DNA from: Pseudomonas benzenivorans
GTDB lineage: Bacteria > Pseudomonadota > Gammaproteobacteria > Pseudomonadales > Pseudomonadaceae
DNA length: 64,000 bases
NCBI RefSeq assembly: GCF_033547155.1
Contig: NZ_CP137892.1
Location: forward strand, 4,030,001-4,094,000
Direction of reading: 5' to 3'
Every line of letters begins with the position of its first letter. The stretch's first letter is position 1. A program made the position numbers and the translations under genes. Shown here piece by piece: positions 29,006 to 40,218 of this stretch. The notes beneath the pieces are model-generated. The model ran no database searches. It was not told the DNA's origin and worked only from the letters and a program-made list of their open reading frames with translations.

Positions 29006-29938
29006 ATGCGCCGCCTGCTGACCGGCCTCTGCGTCACCCTGCTGCTTCTGCTCAATACCCTGGTGCTGATCGGCCCGCTGCTGCTGATCGCCCTAGGCAA
29101 GTTCGCCCTGCCTGGCCGGGCCGCCAAGGCCGCCTGCTCGCGCGGGGTGATGTGGGTGGCCGAGACCTGGGCGGAACTGAACAAGCTGATCTTCGCCGCC
29201 CTGCTGCCGACCGAATGGGACATTCGCGGCGGCGCCGAGCTGCGCCAGGACACCTCCTACCTGGTGATCAGCAACCACCAGTCCTGGGTCGACATCCCGG
29301 CATTGGTCCAGGCGTTCAACCGCAAGACGCCCTACTTCAAGTTCTTCCTCAAACAGCAATTGATCTGGGTGCCCTTTCTCGGCCTGGCCTTCTGGGCGCT
29401 GGACTACCCCTTCATGAAGCGCCATTCCAAGGCCCTGCTGGCCAAGCACCCGGAGCTGGCGGGCCAGGACCTGGAGATCACCAAGCGCGCCTGCGAGAAG
29501 TTCCGGGACTTGCCGGTGACCGTGGTCAACTACCTGGAAGGCACCCGCTTCACCCCGACCAAGCATGCCGAGCAGGGCTCGCCCTATCGCTACCTGCTCA
29601 AGCCCAAGGCCGGCGGCGTGGCCTTCGTCCTGGCGGCCCTGGGCGAGCAGCTGGACGCGGTGCTGGACGTGACCCTGGTCTACCCGGGCACGCGGATTCC
29701 CGGGTTCTGGGCGCTGATCAGCGGCCAGGTGCCCAGGGTGGTGGTGGACATTCGCACCCACGCCCTCGACCCGGCGCTGTACCAGGGCGACTACCAGAAC
29801 GACCCGGCGTTCCGGCGCCAGATGCAGGACTGGGTGACCCAGTTGTGGCGCGAGAAGGACGAGCGCATCGCCCGGTTACGCGAGGAGCTGCGCGGCGAGG
29901 CCGCCCCCCTGGGCGAAGCCCAGCGGATGGGCGAGTAG
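29006..29938 (+). CDS. 1-acyl-glycerol-3-phosphate acyltransferase-like protein (YihG family)
   Basis: A 310-residue membrane acyltransferase. An N-terminal hydrophobic segment (about 7-30) anchors it, and the PlsC motifs follow: NHQSWVD (HX4D catalytic) at about 90 and the EGTR substrate motif in YLEGTRFTP at about 175. YihG acts as a second lysophosphatidic acid acyltransferase in E. coli. The ATG at 29006 has AAGGAG 5 nt upstream. It is monocistronic and ends at a bidirectional terminator shared with fdhA. Confidence 0.9.
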   Translation: MRRLLTGLCVTLLLLLNTLVLIGPLLLIALGKFALPGRAAKAACSRGVMWVAETWAELNKLIFAALLPTEWDIRGGAELRQDTSYLVISNHQSWVDIPALVQAFNRKTPYFKFFLKQQLIWVPFLGLAFWALDYPFMKRHSKALLAKHPELAGQDLEITKRACEKFRDLPVTVVNYLEGTRFTPTKHAEQGSPYRYLLKPKAGGVAFVLAALGEQLDAVLDVTLVYPGTRIPGFWALISGQVPRVVVDIRTHALDPALYQGDYQNDPAFRRQMQDWVTQLWREKDERIARLREELRGEAAPLGEAQRMGE

Positions 29939-29962
29939 CCGGGCCGACTTTCGTTTCGGCAT

Positions 29963-29995
29963 AAAAAAGGGCGGCCCAAAGGCCGCCCTTTCTTT
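29963..29995. terminator. Bidirectional terminator between the acyltransferase gene and fdhA
   Basis: GGGCGGCC (29969-29976) pairs with GGCCGCCC (29981-29988) around CAAA. An A-run stands before it and a T-rich run after it, so it can end the rightward acyltransferase transcript and the leftward fdhA transcript. Confidence 0.88.
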
Positions 29996-30006
29996 CGCCC
30001 CTAGAC

Positions 30007-31206
30007 TCAGGCGGCGCTGAACAGCTTGTGCGGATCCATGACGAATTTCTTCGGCACGCCGGCATCGAACTCGTGATAGCCCTTCGGCGCGTCGTCCAGG
30101 CTGATCACTTCGACACCGACCACTTCGGCGATGTTGATGCGGTCCCACATGATCGCCTGCATCAGTGCGCGGTTGTACTTCATCACCGGGGTCTGGCCGG
30201 TGTGGAAGCTGTGCGACTTGGCCCAGCCGAGGCCGAAGCGGATGCTCAGGGCACCCTTCTTGGCGGCGGCGTCGACTGCACCTGGATCGTCGGTGACGTA
30301 CAGGCCGGGGATGCCGATGTTGCCGGCGACGCGGGTAACCTGCATCAGCGAGTTGAGCACGGTGGCCGGAGCCTCGTGCTGGGCGCCGTCATGGCCATGG
30401 CCGCGGGCCTCGAAGCCCACGCAGTCGATGGCGCAGTCGACTTCCGGCTCGCCCAGCAGGGCGGCGATCTGTTCGTGCAGCGGAATGTCCTGGGACAGGT
30501 CGGCGATCTCGAAGCCCTGGGCCTTGGCATGGATCAGGCGGACCGGGTTGACGTCACCGACGATGACCACGGCGGCGCCGAGCAGGCGTGCCGAGGCGGC
30601 GGCGGCCAGGCCAACCGGGCCGGCACCGGCGACATAGACGGTGCTGCCCGGGCCGACGCCGGCGGTGACGGCGCCGTGGTAGCCGGTCGGCAGGATGTCG
30701 GACAGGCAGGTCAGGTCGCGGATCTTCTCCATGGCCTTGTCGCGGTCCGGCAGCTTGAGCAGGTTGAAGTCGGCGTAGGGCACCATCACGTATTCGGCCT
30801 GGCCACCGGTCCAGTCGCCCATGTCGACATAGCCGTAGGCGCCGCCGGCGCGAGCCGGGTTGACGGTCAGGCAGACGCCGGTGTGCTGTTCCTTGCAGCT
30901 GCGGCAACGGCCGCAGGCGACGTTGAACGGCACCGACACCAGATCGCCGATCTGCAGGTGTTCGACGCCGGGCCCCTTCTCGATCACCTCGCCGGTGATT
31001 TCGTGGCCCAGCACCAGACCGACCTGAGCGGTGGTACGACCACGCACCATGTGCTGGTCGGAACCGCAGATGTTGGTGGATACCACCTTGAGGATTACAG
31101 CATGGTCGATGCGCTTGCCGCGCGGATCCTGCATTTTCGGATAGTCGATCTTCTGTACTTCGACCTTGCCTGCGCCGAGGTACACGACACCACGATTACC
31201 GGACAT
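30007..31206 (-). CDS. fdhA: Glutathione-independent formaldehyde dehydrogenase
   Basis: A 399-residue zinc-dependent alcohol-dehydrogenase-family enzyme like the P. putida and P. aeruginosa FdhA. It oxidises formaldehyde to formate with tightly bound NAD. The catalytic zinc site is C47 (NICGSD), H68 (GHE) and an Asp near 170. The structural zinc cysteines are C98, C101, C104 and C112. It is the last gene of the leftward glyA-soxBDAG-purU-fdhA run. Its job there is to remove formaldehyde made when sarcosine and dimethylglycine are demethylated. Confidence 0.96.
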   Translation of the reverse strand: MSGNRGVVYLGAGKVEVQKIDYPKMQDPRGKRIDHAVILKVVSTNICGSDQHMVRGRTTAQVGLVLGHEITGEVIEKGPGVEHLQIGDLVSVPFNVACGRCRSCKEQHTGVCLTVNPARAGGAYGYVDMGDWTGGQAEYVMVPYADFNLLKLPDRDKAMEKIRDLTCLSDILPTGYHGAVTAGVGPGSTVYVAGAGPVGLAAAASARLLGAAVVIVGDVNPVRLIHAKAQGFEIADLSQDIPLHEQIAALLGEPEVDCAIDCVGFEARGHGHDGAQHEAPATVLNSLMQVTRVAGNIGIPGLYVTDDPGAVDAAAKKGALSIRFGLGWAKSHSFHTGQTPVMKYNRALMQAIMWDRINIAEVVGVEVISLDDAPKGYHEFDAGVPKKFVMDPHKLFSAA

Positions 31207-31315
31207 AGGGTGTTCTCCTTTGTTGTTGTGAATACAAAGGCGCGGTCATTGGCCGCGCGGCCTTGCACTGGAGCTTGGGTTTGTCGCCGGAGTGACCGCG
31301 TGAAGGCAGTGCGGT

Positions 31316-31332
31316 AATACCGCTCCGGTATT
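31316..31332. other. Short hairpin between purU and fdhA
   Basis: AATACCG (31316-31322) and CGGTATT (31326-31332) form a perfect 7-bp stem with a 3-nt loop in the 174-bp purU-fdhA gap. There is no T-run, so it is probably not a terminator; it could be an mRNA-processing or stabilising hairpin. Confidence 0.4.
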
Positions 31333-31380
31333 GCAATGGCGCTGGGTCATGCCGGCGTCCGGCAAACCCCGCGCACCTAT

Positions 31381-32244
31381 TTACGCGTGCAGCACCACGG
31401 TGCGGTTGGCGTTGAGGAACACCCGCCGCTCGATGTGATAACCGATGGCCTTGGCCAGGGTCAGGCACTCGATGTCGCGGCCCTTGGCGATCAGGTCTTC
31501 CGGGTAGTGGGCGTGATCCACCGACTCGACGCCCTGGGCGATGATCGGCCCCTCGTCGAGGTCGTTGTTGATGTAGTGGGCGGTGGCGCCGACCATCTTC
31601 ACGCCCTTCTGGTACGCCTGGTGATAGGGCTTGGCGCCCTTGAAGCCCGGCAGCAGCGAGTGGTGGATATTGATCGCCCAGCCGTCCAGCTTGCGGCACA
31701 GCTCCGGCGACAGCACCTGCATGTAGCGGGCGAGCACCACCAGTTCGGCGCCGGTGTCCTCGATCACCTGCAACACCTTGCGCTCCTGCGCCGGCTTGTC
31801 GTTGGGGTCGAGGGGGAAGTGGTAATAGGGGATGTCGTGCCAGCGCGCCAGGGGTTCCAGGTCCGGGTGGTTGGACACCACGGCGACCACGTCCATGGCC
31901 AAGTGGCCGATGCGCTGACGGTAGAGCAGGTCGTTGAGGCAGTGGTCGGCCTTGGAGACCATCAGCACCACCTTGGCCCGATAGCCCGGCGGCGTCAGCT
32001 CGGTGTGCATGTCGAAGGGCGCCAGACGCTCGTCGAGAGTCGCGCGGAAGGCCGTCTCGTCGAAGCCGGCCGGGGCGCGGAACTCGACGCGGATAAAGAA
32101 GTGTGCCGACAAGCGGTCATCGAACGAGTGATGCTCGGTGACGTAGCACTGCTGCTCATAGAGCAGTCGTGTCACCGCATCGACGGTGCCGAGCACGCTC
32201 GGACAGTGGGCGGTGAGAATCCAGGTATCAGGCGTGCGGCTCAT
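31381..32244 (-). CDS. purU: Formyltetrahydrofolate deformylase
   Basis: A 287-residue protein: an N-terminal ACT domain (about 5-85) and a formyltransferase-fold catalytic domain containing NIHHSLLPGFKGAKPY (catalytic His) and a late conserved Asp (VESVDHAHYPEDL). It hydrolyses 10-formyl-THF to formate and THF, recycling folate loaded during betaine demethylation. The ATG at 32244 has GGAGAT directly upstream and is preferred over one four codons earlier. It matches the second purU copy of P. aeruginosa (PA5420) within the sox operon. Confidence 0.94.
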   Translation of the reverse strand: MSRTPDTWILTAHCPSVLGTVDAVTRLLYEQQCYVTEHHSFDDRLSAHFFIRVEFRAPAGFDETAFRATLDERLAPFDMHTELTPPGYRAKVVLMVSKADHCLNDLLYRQRIGHLAMDVVAVVSNHPDLEPLARWHDIPYYHFPLDPNDKPAQERKVLQVIEDTGAELVVLARYMQVLSPELCRKLDGWAINIHHSLLPGFKGAKPYHQAYQKGVKMVGATAHYINNDLDEGPIIAQGVESVDHAHYPEDLIAKGRDIECLTLAKAIGYHIERRVFLNANRTVVLHA

Positions 32245-32362
32245 ATCGATCTCCAATGCACAGGGCAGCAGGGTGGCGTTGAGCGAAGCGATGGCCAGCG
32301 GCCGTCTCAGCCGATGTCAGGCGCGCAGCCGCGGGTACCGTCGCTGCGCGCCTCATCCCAAC

Positions 32363-32998
32363 CTATTCCTTGATCGCCAGGCCGTACTCGGCGCTGGCAT
32401 CCTGCAGCCACAACCAGACGTAGTCGGAGAAGCTGCGGCGCACCAGCAGTTCCCAGGTGTCTTCACCGGTATGGCGGATCACCAGCTGGCTCTTGGCGAA
32501 GGCGGTGCCGACCGCCTTGCCGACCGGGAAATTGCTCGGGTGCACGTCGTAGATGCTCGACTTCATCAGCACTTCGCGGGCCTTGGGGCCGGAAAGTTCC
32601 AGCACGGTCTGGCCGCCGCTGACGTTGACGATGGCGATGTGCTGGCCTTCGAGGGCCGCACGCAGTTTCTGCTCAGTGGCGAACTCCTCGCCGCTCGGCA
32701 CGATCAGCAGCCACTCGTCGGGGGACAGCCACTGCAGCGAGATCTCGCCCTTGGCCACCAGGGTCAGGGCCACCGGCAGCTCCAGGCCCAGGGCCTTGTG
32801 CACGCCACCGGCGAACTGGGCATCGTCGGCGTCGCCGCGCAGGATCAGGTGGCCGAGCAGTTTCTTCTCGCGCAGGGTCACCCCGGCGTTGCTCTTGTTC
32901 TTGCCCTTGCGTGCCAGCTCGTCGAGACCGGCGTGGAACAGCGGGGATTCGGCCTGGCCGGCATCGGGGCGCTGCTTGTAGACGTTGATCGCGGTCAT
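32363..32998 (-). CDS. soxG: Sarcosine oxidase gamma subunit
   Basis: A 211-residue protein of the SoxG family (MTAINVYKQRPDAGQAESP), with the aminomethyltransferase-like fold seen in SLQWLSPDEWLLI and GPKAREVLM. It is the smallest-but-one subunit of the heterotetrameric sarcosine oxidase. It lies 73 bp after soxA and 118 bp before purU on the same strand. Confidence 0.95.
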   Translation of the reverse strand: MTAINVYKQRPDAGQAESPLFHAGLDELARKGKNKSNAGVTLREKKLLGHLILRGDADDAQFAGGVHKALGLELPVALTLVAKGEISLQWLSPDEWLLIVPSGEEFATEQKLRAALEGQHIAIVNVSGGQTVLELSGPKAREVLMKSSIYDVHPSNFPVGKAVGTAFAKSQLVIRHTGEDTWELLVRRSFSDYVWLWLQDASAEYGLAIKE

Positions 32999-33071
32999 GT
33001 TGTTAACCTGTCGCTAAAGTCTGATTGACCTCTGGGACCGCCGAACGGCCCCAGGGTTGGGTACTGGAGAC

Positions 33072-36000
33072 TCAGATGTTCTGCCGCTCGCCCTTCGGGT
33101 CGTAGAACACCGGGCTGCAGATCTCCGCCTCGATCACGCTGCCATCGACCAGCGGCGCGAATACCCGCTCGCCCATGCGCTTGAGACCGCCCTTGACCAG
33201 GGCCATGGCGAAGGAGTAACCCATCGCCGCGCTCATGTAGCTGGAGGTCACGTGACCGACCATGGTCATGGGGATCGACTGCTTCGGGTCGAATACCAGC
33301 TGCGCGCCTTCCGGCAGCACCTTGTTCGGGTCGACCGGCTTGAGGCCGACCAGCTGCTTGCGGTCTTCACGCAGGCAGTCTTCGCGGTTCATGCCGCGCC
33401 AGCCGATCCAGGAGAACGGCTTGTTGCGGCCGACGCACCAGCCCATGCCCAGGTCGTCCGGGGTCACCGAGCCGTCGGTGTCCTGACCGACGATGATGAA
33501 ACCCTTCTCGGCGCGCAGCACGTGCATGGTCTCGGTGCCGTAGGGGGTCAGGTCGTACTTCTTACCCGCCTCGACGATCTTCTCCAGCACGCCCATGGCG
33601 TAGTCGGCCTGCACGTTGACCTCGTAGCTCAGCTCGCCGGTGAAGGAGATGCGGAACACCCGGGCCGGCACGCCGCCGACATTGCCTTCCTTCCAGGTCA
33701 TGAAGGGGAAGGCGTCCTTGTCCAGGTCGATGTCGGTGACCTCGGCCAGCAGCTTGCGGCTGTTGGGGCCGGACAGGGTCAGGGTCGCCCAGTGGTCGGT
33801 GACCGAGGTGAAGTACACCTTCAGCTCCGGCCATTCGGTCTGGTGGTAGATCTCCAGCCATTCCATGATGCGTGCCGCGCCACCGGTGGTGGTGGTCATC
33901 AGGAAGTGGTTGTCGGCCAGACAGGCGGTGACGCCGTCGTCGGTGACCATGCCGTCTTCCTTGCACATCAGGCCGTAGCGGGCCTTGCCCACGTCCAGCT
34001 TGGTCCAGGCGTTGCTGTACACGCGGTTGAGGAACTCGCGCGCATCCGGACCCTGGATGTCGATCTTGCCCAGGGTCGAGGCGTCGAGCATGCCCACCGA
34101 GTTGCGCACGGCCAGGCACTCGCGGGCCACGGCGGCGTGCATGTCCTCGCCGTTCTTGGGGAAGTACCAGGGACGCTTCCACTGGCCGACGTCCTCGAAC
34201 TCGGCGCCCTGGGCCAGGTGCCAGCGGTGCAGCGCGGTGTAGCGCTTGGGATCGAACAGCGGGCCGACGTTGCGTCCGGCTACGGCACCGAAGGTGATCG
34301 GCGTGTAGTTCGGGCGGAACATGGTGGTGCCCATCTGCGGGATGCTGATGCCCATGGAACGGGCGGCGATGGCCAGACCGTTGATGTTGCCCAGCTTGCC
34401 CTGGTCGGTACCGAAGCCCAGCGCGGTGTAGCGCTTGACGTGCTCGACCGACTCGAAGCCCTCGCGGGTGGCCAGCTCGATACCGGCCGCGGTGACGTCG
34501 TTCTGCAGGTCGACGAACTGCTTCGGCGCCCGTGCGGTGGACTTGTCGTGGGGCACCTGGAACAGCGCGACGGCCGGCTCCTCGGTACGCTTCTCGGTCT
34601 TCGGCAGCTTGCCTTCCACCGCCTTGAAGCCGGCCTCGGCCGCAGCCGAGGCGCCGGCCTCGAAGCCGTTGGCCAGGGCGTCGCCGAGGGCGAACACGCC
34701 GTTGACGGCGCCGGCGCACAGGCGCTTCTGGAAGCCTTCACCGGGGACGAAGGCGAGGATGTCTTCGCGCCACTCCGGACGACCGCCGAGGTGCGAGGCC
34801 AGGTGCACCACCGGGCTGTAGCCGCCGGAGCTGACGATCAGGTCGCAGTCGAGCATCTCGCCCGGGCTGGTGACCTTGTGCTTGTTCAGATCGATGGCGC
34901 AGACCCGCGCACCGGTGACCCGCTTGCTGCCGCGTGCCTCGACCACGGCACTGCCGGTGAGGACGCGCACGCCACGCTTGCGCGCCTCCTCGACCCAGGT
35001 ACCGCGCGGATTGCTGCGCGCATCGGCGACGGCCACCACCTGCTGGCCGGCATCCAGCCAGTCCAGGACCACGCGGTAGGCGTAGTCGTTGTTGGTCGAC
35101 AGCACCAGCTTGCGGCCCGGGGCCACGCCGTAACGGCGCACATAGGTGGACACCGCGTCGGCCAGCATGTTGCCGGGCACGTCGTTGTTGGCGTACACCA
35201 GCGGACGCTCGTGGGCGCCGGTGGCCAGGACCACGCGCTTGGCCCGCACGCGGTGCATGCGCTGACGCACCTGGCCCATGGGCGCGACTTCGCCGAGGTG
35301 ATCGGTGAGGCGCTGGTGGATGGTGAGGAAGTTGTGGTCGTGGTAACCGTTGACCGTGGAGCGCGGCAACAGGGTGACTTCGCGCATGCCCTGCAGCTCG
35401 GCGATGGCCGCGGCAGCCCAGTCGGCGGCCGGCTTGCCGTCGAGGGTCTCGCGGGTGGCCAGCAGGCTGCCGCCGAATTCTTCCTGTTCGTCGGCGAGGA
35501 TCACCCGCGCGCCGCTACGGCCGGCGGCCAGGGCCGCGGCCAGGCCGGCGGGGCCGGAGCCGACCACCAGCACGTCGCAGTGCTGGTTCATGTAGTCGTA
35601 GCTGTCCGGGTCGTTTTCCCGCGGCGAACGGCCGAGGCCGGCGGCCTTGCGGATGTACTTCTCGTAGGTCAGCCAGAGGTTCTGCGGGTACATGAAGGTC
35701 TTGTAGTAGAACCCGGGCGGCATCATCTTGCCGCCGACCTTGCCGAGGATACCCATCAGGTCGGTGTTGACGTTCGGCCAGCCGTTGGTGCTGGTCGCCA
35801 CCAGGCCGTTGTACAGCGCCTGCTGGGTGGCCCGCACGTTGGGCACCTGCGCCGCCTCGGTGGAGCCGAGCTGCAGTACGGCGTTGGGCTCTTCGGCGCC
35901 GGCGGCGACGATGCCGCGCGGGCGCGAGTACTTGAAGCTGCGGCCGACGATGTCGACGCCGTTGGCCAGCAGTGCTGCGGCCAGGGTATCGCCGGCGAAG

Positions 36001-36089
36001 CCCTGGTAGCTCTGGCCGTTGAAGGTGAAGGTCAAGGGCTGGCTGCGGTCGATGCGCCCACCCTGGGAGAGACGATTGACCTGGCTCAT
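33072..36089 (-). CDS. soxA: Sarcosine oxidase alpha subunit
   Basis: A 1005-residue alpha subunit of heterotetrameric sarcosine oxidase. The N-terminal 2Fe-2S-like fold binds no cluster here as in the family. A Rossmann domain with VVGSGPAGLAAALAAGRSGA (about 173-192) binds NAD, and the C-terminal half is an aminomethyltransferase domain that hands the methyl group to THF as 5,10-methylene-THF. With SoxB it oxidises sarcosine to glycine with O2. Its ATG overlaps the soxD stop by 4 nt. Confidence 0.97.
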   Translation of the reverse strand: MSQVNRLSQGGRIDRSQPLTFTFNGQSYQGFAGDTLAAALLANGVDIVGRSFKYSRPRGIVAAGAEEPNAVLQLGSTEAAQVPNVRATQQALYNGLVATSTNGWPNVNTDLMGILGKVGGKMMPPGFYYKTFMYPQNLWLTYEKYIRKAAGLGRSPRENDPDSYDYMNQHCDVLVVGSGPAGLAAALAAGRSGARVILADEQEEFGGSLLATRETLDGKPAADWAAAAIAELQGMREVTLLPRSTVNGYHDHNFLTIHQRLTDHLGEVAPMGQVRQRMHRVRAKRVVLATGAHERPLVYANNDVPGNMLADAVSTYVRRYGVAPGRKLVLSTNNDYAYRVVLDWLDAGQQVVAVADARSNPRGTWVEEARKRGVRVLTGSAVVEARGSKRVTGARVCAIDLNKHKVTSPGEMLDCDLIVSSGGYSPVVHLASHLGGRPEWREDILAFVPGEGFQKRLCAGAVNGVFALGDALANGFEAGASAAAEAGFKAVEGKLPKTEKRTEEPAVALFQVPHDKSTARAPKQFVDLQNDVTAAGIELATREGFESVEHVKRYTALGFGTDQGKLGNINGLAIAARSMGISIPQMGTTMFRPNYTPITFGAVAGRNVGPLFDPKRYTALHRWHLAQGAEFEDVGQWKRPWYFPKNGEDMHAAVARECLAVRNSVGMLDASTLGKIDIQGPDAREFLNRVYSNAWTKLDVGKARYGLMCKEDGMVTDDGVTACLADNHFLMTTTTGGAARIMEWLEIYHQTEWPELKVYFTSVTDHWATLTLSGPNSRKLLAEVTDIDLDKDAFPFMTWKEGNVGGVPARVFRISFTGELSYEVNVQADYAMGVLEKIVEAGKKYDLTPYGTETMHVLRAEKGFIIVGQDTDGSVTPDDLGMGWCVGRNKPFSWIGWRGMNREDCLREDRKQLVGLKPVDPNKVLPEGAQLVFDPKQSIPMTMVGHVTSSYMSAAMGYSFAMALVKGGLKRMGERVFAPLVDGSVIEAEICSPVFYDPKGERQNI

Positions 36090-36412
36090 GCGCTTACTCC
36101 TTGGCCGGCAGTCTTCTTCGCGGCAACGCTGGCCTCAGTCACGCTGGGACGCTCGCCGATCTTGTAGGTCTCGAGGATTTCGTAGCTCACCGTGTGGCGA
36201 GTGACGTTGAAGTACTTGCGGCAGCCGGCGGCGTGCACCCACAGCTCGTGGTGGATGCCACGCGGGTTGTCGCGGAAGAACAAGTACTCGCCCCACTCCT
36301 CGTCGGTGCAGGCATTGGGGTCCAACGGGCGCGCGATGTGCGCCTGGCCGCCGGCGTGATATTCCTCTTCGGAACGCAGCTCGCCACAGTGGGGGCAGAA
36401 GATATGCAGCAT
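36086..36412 (-). CDS. soxD: Sarcosine oxidase delta subunit
   Basis: A 108-residue zinc-binding subunit. The knuckle CPHCG gives C6 and C9; a further Cys (AAGCRKYF, about 63) and a nearby His complete the zinc site. The C-terminal tail is Ala/Lys-rich. It is coupled to soxA by a 4-nt ATGA overlap and separated from soxB by 55 bp containing a 9-bp inverted repeat. Confidence 0.95.
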   Translation of the reverse strand: MLHIFCPHCGELRSEEEYHAGGQAHIARPLDPNACTDEEWGEYLFFRDNPRGIHHELWVHAAGCRKYFNVTRHTVSYEILETYKIGERPSVTEASVAAKKTAGQGVSA

Positions 36413-36438
36413 GGTCGGTACCTCCAGAAAACATTCCT

Positions 36439-36459
36439 CCCTCTCCCGTCGGGAGAGGG
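36439..36459. repeat. CCCTCTCCC inverted repeat between soxB and soxD
   Basis: CCCTCTCCC (36439-36447) and GGGAGAGGG (36451-36459) form a perfect 9-bp stem with loop GTC. The same stem recurs at 63368-63390 between the dipeptidase-like gene and the DUF5943 gene. There is no T-run in the soxBD direction, so it may set the relative levels of mRNA on each side. Confidence 0.7.
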
Positions 36460-36467
36460 GGCCAATA

Positions 36468-37718
36468 TCAGTGCGCCACCCCGGCCGCGCCGTGTTCGTC
36501 GATCAGCGCGCCGGTGTGGAAGCGCTCGATGGCGAACGGCTTGGCCAGCGGGTGCATCTCGCCCTTGGCCAGGCTCGCGGCGAAGACATGGCCGGATCCC
36601 GGGGTGGCCTTGAAGCCACCGGTGCCCCAACCGCAGTTGAAGAACAGGTTCTTCACCGGGGTCTTGGCGATGATCGGGCAGGCGTCAGGGGTGGTGTCGA
36701 CGATGCCGCCCCACTGGCGGTTCATGCGTACCCGCGAGAGGATCGGGAACAGCTCGACGATGGCCTGCAGGGTGTGTTCGATGGTCGGGTAGGAGCCGCG
36801 CTGGCCGTAGCCGTTGTAGCCGTCGATGCCCGCGCCGATGACCAGGTCGCCCTTGTCCGACTGGCTGATGTAGCCGTGTACGGCGTTGGACATGATCACG
36901 CTGTCGATGATCGGCTTGATCGGCTCGGACACCAGGGCCTGCAGCGGGTGCGACTCCAGCGGCAGGCGGAAGCCGGCCAGTTTGGCCATGTGCCCGGAGT
37001 TACCGGCGGTGACCACGCCGACGCGCTTGCCGCCGATAAAACCACGGGTGGTCTCCACGCCGATGCAGGCGCCGTTTTCCTTGCGGAAGCCGATCACCTC
37101 GGTCTGCTGGATCAGGTCGACGCCCAGGGCGTCGGCGGCACGGGCATAGCCCCAGGCCACCGCGTCGTGACGGGCGACGCCGCCGCGGCGCTGCAGGGAG
37201 GCGCCCATCACCGGGTAACGGGTGTTCTTGCTGCAATCCATGAACGGGATCATTTCCTCGACCTGCTTGGCGTCGAGCACCTCGCCGTCGATGCCGTTGA
37301 GGCGGTTGGCGCTGACCCGGCGCTCGATGTCGCGCATGTCCTGCAGGGTGTGGCCGAGGTTGAACACGCCGCGCTGGGAGAACATGACGTTGTAGTTGAG
37401 GTCCTGGGACAGGCCTTCCCACAGCTTCATGGCGTGCTCGTACAGCAGCGCCGACTCGTCCCACAGGTAGTTGGAACGCACGATGGTGGTGTTGCGCGCG
37501 GTGTTACCGCCGCCCAGCCAGCCCTTCTCGATGACCGCGACGTTCTTCACGCCGAACTCTTTGGCCAGGTAGTAGGCAGTGGCCAGGCCGTGGCCGCCAC
37601 CGCCGACGATGATCACATCGTAGACCGGCTTGGGCGTCGGGTTGCGCCACATGCGCTGCCAGTTCTCGTGGTGGCTGAAGGAATGCTTGAGCAGGCCGAA
37701 GCCGGAATAACGTTGCAT
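36468..37718 (-). CDS. soxB: Sarcosine oxidase beta subunit
   Basis: A 416-residue FAD-dependent amine oxidase. The dinucleotide-binding motif [19 protein letters not shown] is at about 34-52, followed by VAVIEKG. SoxB carries noncovalent FAD and covalent FMN at the alpha-beta interface and is the sarcosine-oxidising subunit. AGGAG precedes the ATG. It follows glyA by 143 bp in the leftward run, as in P. aeruginosa PA5415-PA5416. Confidence 0.96.
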   Translation of the reverse strand: MQRYSGFGLLKHSFSHHENWQRMWRNPTPKPVYDVIIVGGGGHGLATAYYLAKEFGVKNVAVIEKGWLGGGNTARNTTIVRSNYLWDESALLYEHAMKLWEGLSQDLNYNVMFSQRGVFNLGHTLQDMRDIERRVSANRLNGIDGEVLDAKQVEEMIPFMDCSKNTRYPVMGASLQRRGGVARHDAVAWGYARAADALGVDLIQQTEVIGFRKENGACIGVETTRGFIGGKRVGVVTAGNSGHMAKLAGFRLPLESHPLQALVSEPIKPIIDSVIMSNAVHGYISQSDKGDLVIGAGIDGYNGYGQRGSYPTIEHTLQAIVELFPILSRVRMNRQWGGIVDTTPDACPIIAKTPVKNLFFNCGWGTGGFKATPGSGHVFAASLAKGEMHPLAKPFAIERFHTGALIDEHGAAGVAH

Positions 37719-37861
37719 AGGGATGCTCCTGAAATCTGTTCCCCGGGCCCGCCGCGAGGCGGGTTAGGGTTGAGGGAACGCTTGCGGGCCTTGGCGTGGC
37801 TACTGCCCGCCGCCTCCCTCATCCACCCGGCGGACTCGGCGCCCGCCGGGAAAGGAAAAAC

Positions 37862-39115
<1,254 letters not shown>

Positions 39116-39228
39116 CGCTGATCTCCTGCGGCGCCACGCTGTAGCGCATCGGTGTGGAAACGGGAAGGGGGACCCCTTGTGGAGCCGATGGTATGACTCA
39201 CCCCAAACCTTAAGATGCCTATGTACGC

Positions 39229-39263
39229 CACAGGGGATTGCGTTTGCGACATGCCCCTGTCGG
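39229..39263. promoter_or_regulatory. Candidate GbdR operator upstream of glyA-sox operon
   Basis: On the minus strand the site reads CGACAGGGGCATGTCGCAA and ends CCCCTGT, forming an ACAGGGG/CCCCTGT inverted repeat. The block CGACAGGG-CAT-CGC is shared with the region upstream of the dgc operon (62236-62267), and ATGTCGC also appears upstream of gbcA. The AraC-family activator GbdR controls these operons in P. aeruginosa; assigning this motif to it is inference. Confidence 0.5.
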
Positions 39264-39326
39264 TCATGCGCATGCGCCGTCCCAGAGGCGTTCCCGGCCG
39301 CCCCCTGCGACAGCCCGTCGCAGGCT

Positions 39327-40046
39327 CTAGCGCAGGTATTCGCGCAGCATCGCCAAGGCCAGGAAATGGCCCGGATAGAAACCATAGGCCCAGCGTCGCA
39401 CCGGCGCCACCGCGAACCCCAGAGGCCGACGCAGCAGGCAGATTCCGACCAACGGTGCCAGGGCGCAGGCCGCGACGACCGCCAGGGCGAAAACGTCGCC
39501 GCGCCACGCATCGCCATACAGCGGCGGCCAGTAGTTGGCCAGCAGGCACAGCAACGGCGGCCACGGCCAGGCATGCCGGGGCCGGCGCAGCGCCTGGACG
39601 AACGCCGCCGGCAGCAGGACTCCGGCGGCGCCGAACATCAGCCAGGGGTGGGCCAGCAGTGCCAGCAACAGCACGCCCAGGCCGGGCCAGCGCGGGCCGC
39701 GCGGCCGCTCCAGGGCATGGGCGAGCAGCAGCCCCAGCGCCAGGGTCGGCAGGATGTTCAGGGTCTGCGGCGCCGGCACCAGCAGCCGGTAGGGCCATTC
39801 GGACAGCAGGGCGAAGCCCAGCAGCAGGCCGAGATAGCGCAGCGGCAGCGGCTGACCGGGCGCCAGCCGGCGCAGGTTGACGGCGATGGCCAGGCAGAAC
39901 AGCGGGAAGGCCAGACGCCCGGGCACATACAACCAGTACAGCTGCGGCCAGACGTAGCGCAGGTGATCGAGCAGCATGCTCAGCAGCGCCAGCCACTTGA
40001 GCAGGTCGAGGGCGGTATCCCGCGGGGAAGAGGACGGCATCGGCAT
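39327..40046 (-). CDS. TraX family membrane protein
   Basis: About 239 residues with eight or so membrane segments, beginning [20 protein letters not shown]. The [20 protein letters not shown] opening with the Lys and Asp-His is the TraX signature. F-plasmid TraX N-acetylates pilin, and chromosomal homologues are integral membrane acyltransferase-like proteins of unknown substrate. The start is probably the ATG at 40046 or 40040; the preceding in-frame stretch is not membrane-like. It is divergent from ltaE and no pilin gene is nearby. Confidence 0.84.
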   Translation of the reverse strand: MPMPSSSPRDTALDLLKWLALLSMLLDHLRYVWPQLYWLYVPGRLAFPLFCLAIAVNLRRLAPGQPLPLRYLGLLLGFALLSEWPYRLLVPAPQTLNILPTLALGLLLAHALERPRGPRWPGLGVLLLALLAHPWLMFGAAGVLLPAAFVQALRRPRHAWPWPPLLCLLANYWPPLYGDAWRGDVFALAVVAACALAPLVGICLLRRPLGFAVAPVRRWAYGFYPGHFLALAMLREYLR

Positions 40047-40218
40047 GGGCAAGCGGGTCGCGCGGCGGGCCTGGGACGACCTTAGCCCAGGCCCGCCGGA
40101 CATGCCGCCGAGCGTTCACCACGACACCCCATCGGCGGCTGCCGCTTCGGCGCCAGCCGGAGGTAGAGTAGCGACATACGCCGGCCCCCTCCGGCGCCTC
40201 GATAAGAAGGAACTTGCA

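Noticed and set aside
31316..31332. Hairpin between purU and fdhA as a terminator
   Set aside because: Only 7 bp and no following T-run on either strand; fdhA fits as part of the same transcript.
33057..36167. A 1036-codon open frame on the plus strand opposite soxA
   Set aside because: It is the antisense shadow of soxA in GC-rich DNA. Its composition (rich in H, G, V, Q, A, with no recognisable domain) is typical of reverse-frame translation, and it has no ribosome site.
39327..40046. TraX-like gene as evidence of an integrated conjugative element
   Set aside because: No relaxase, type IV secretion, integrase or att site is nearby; TraX-family proteins are common on chromosomes.
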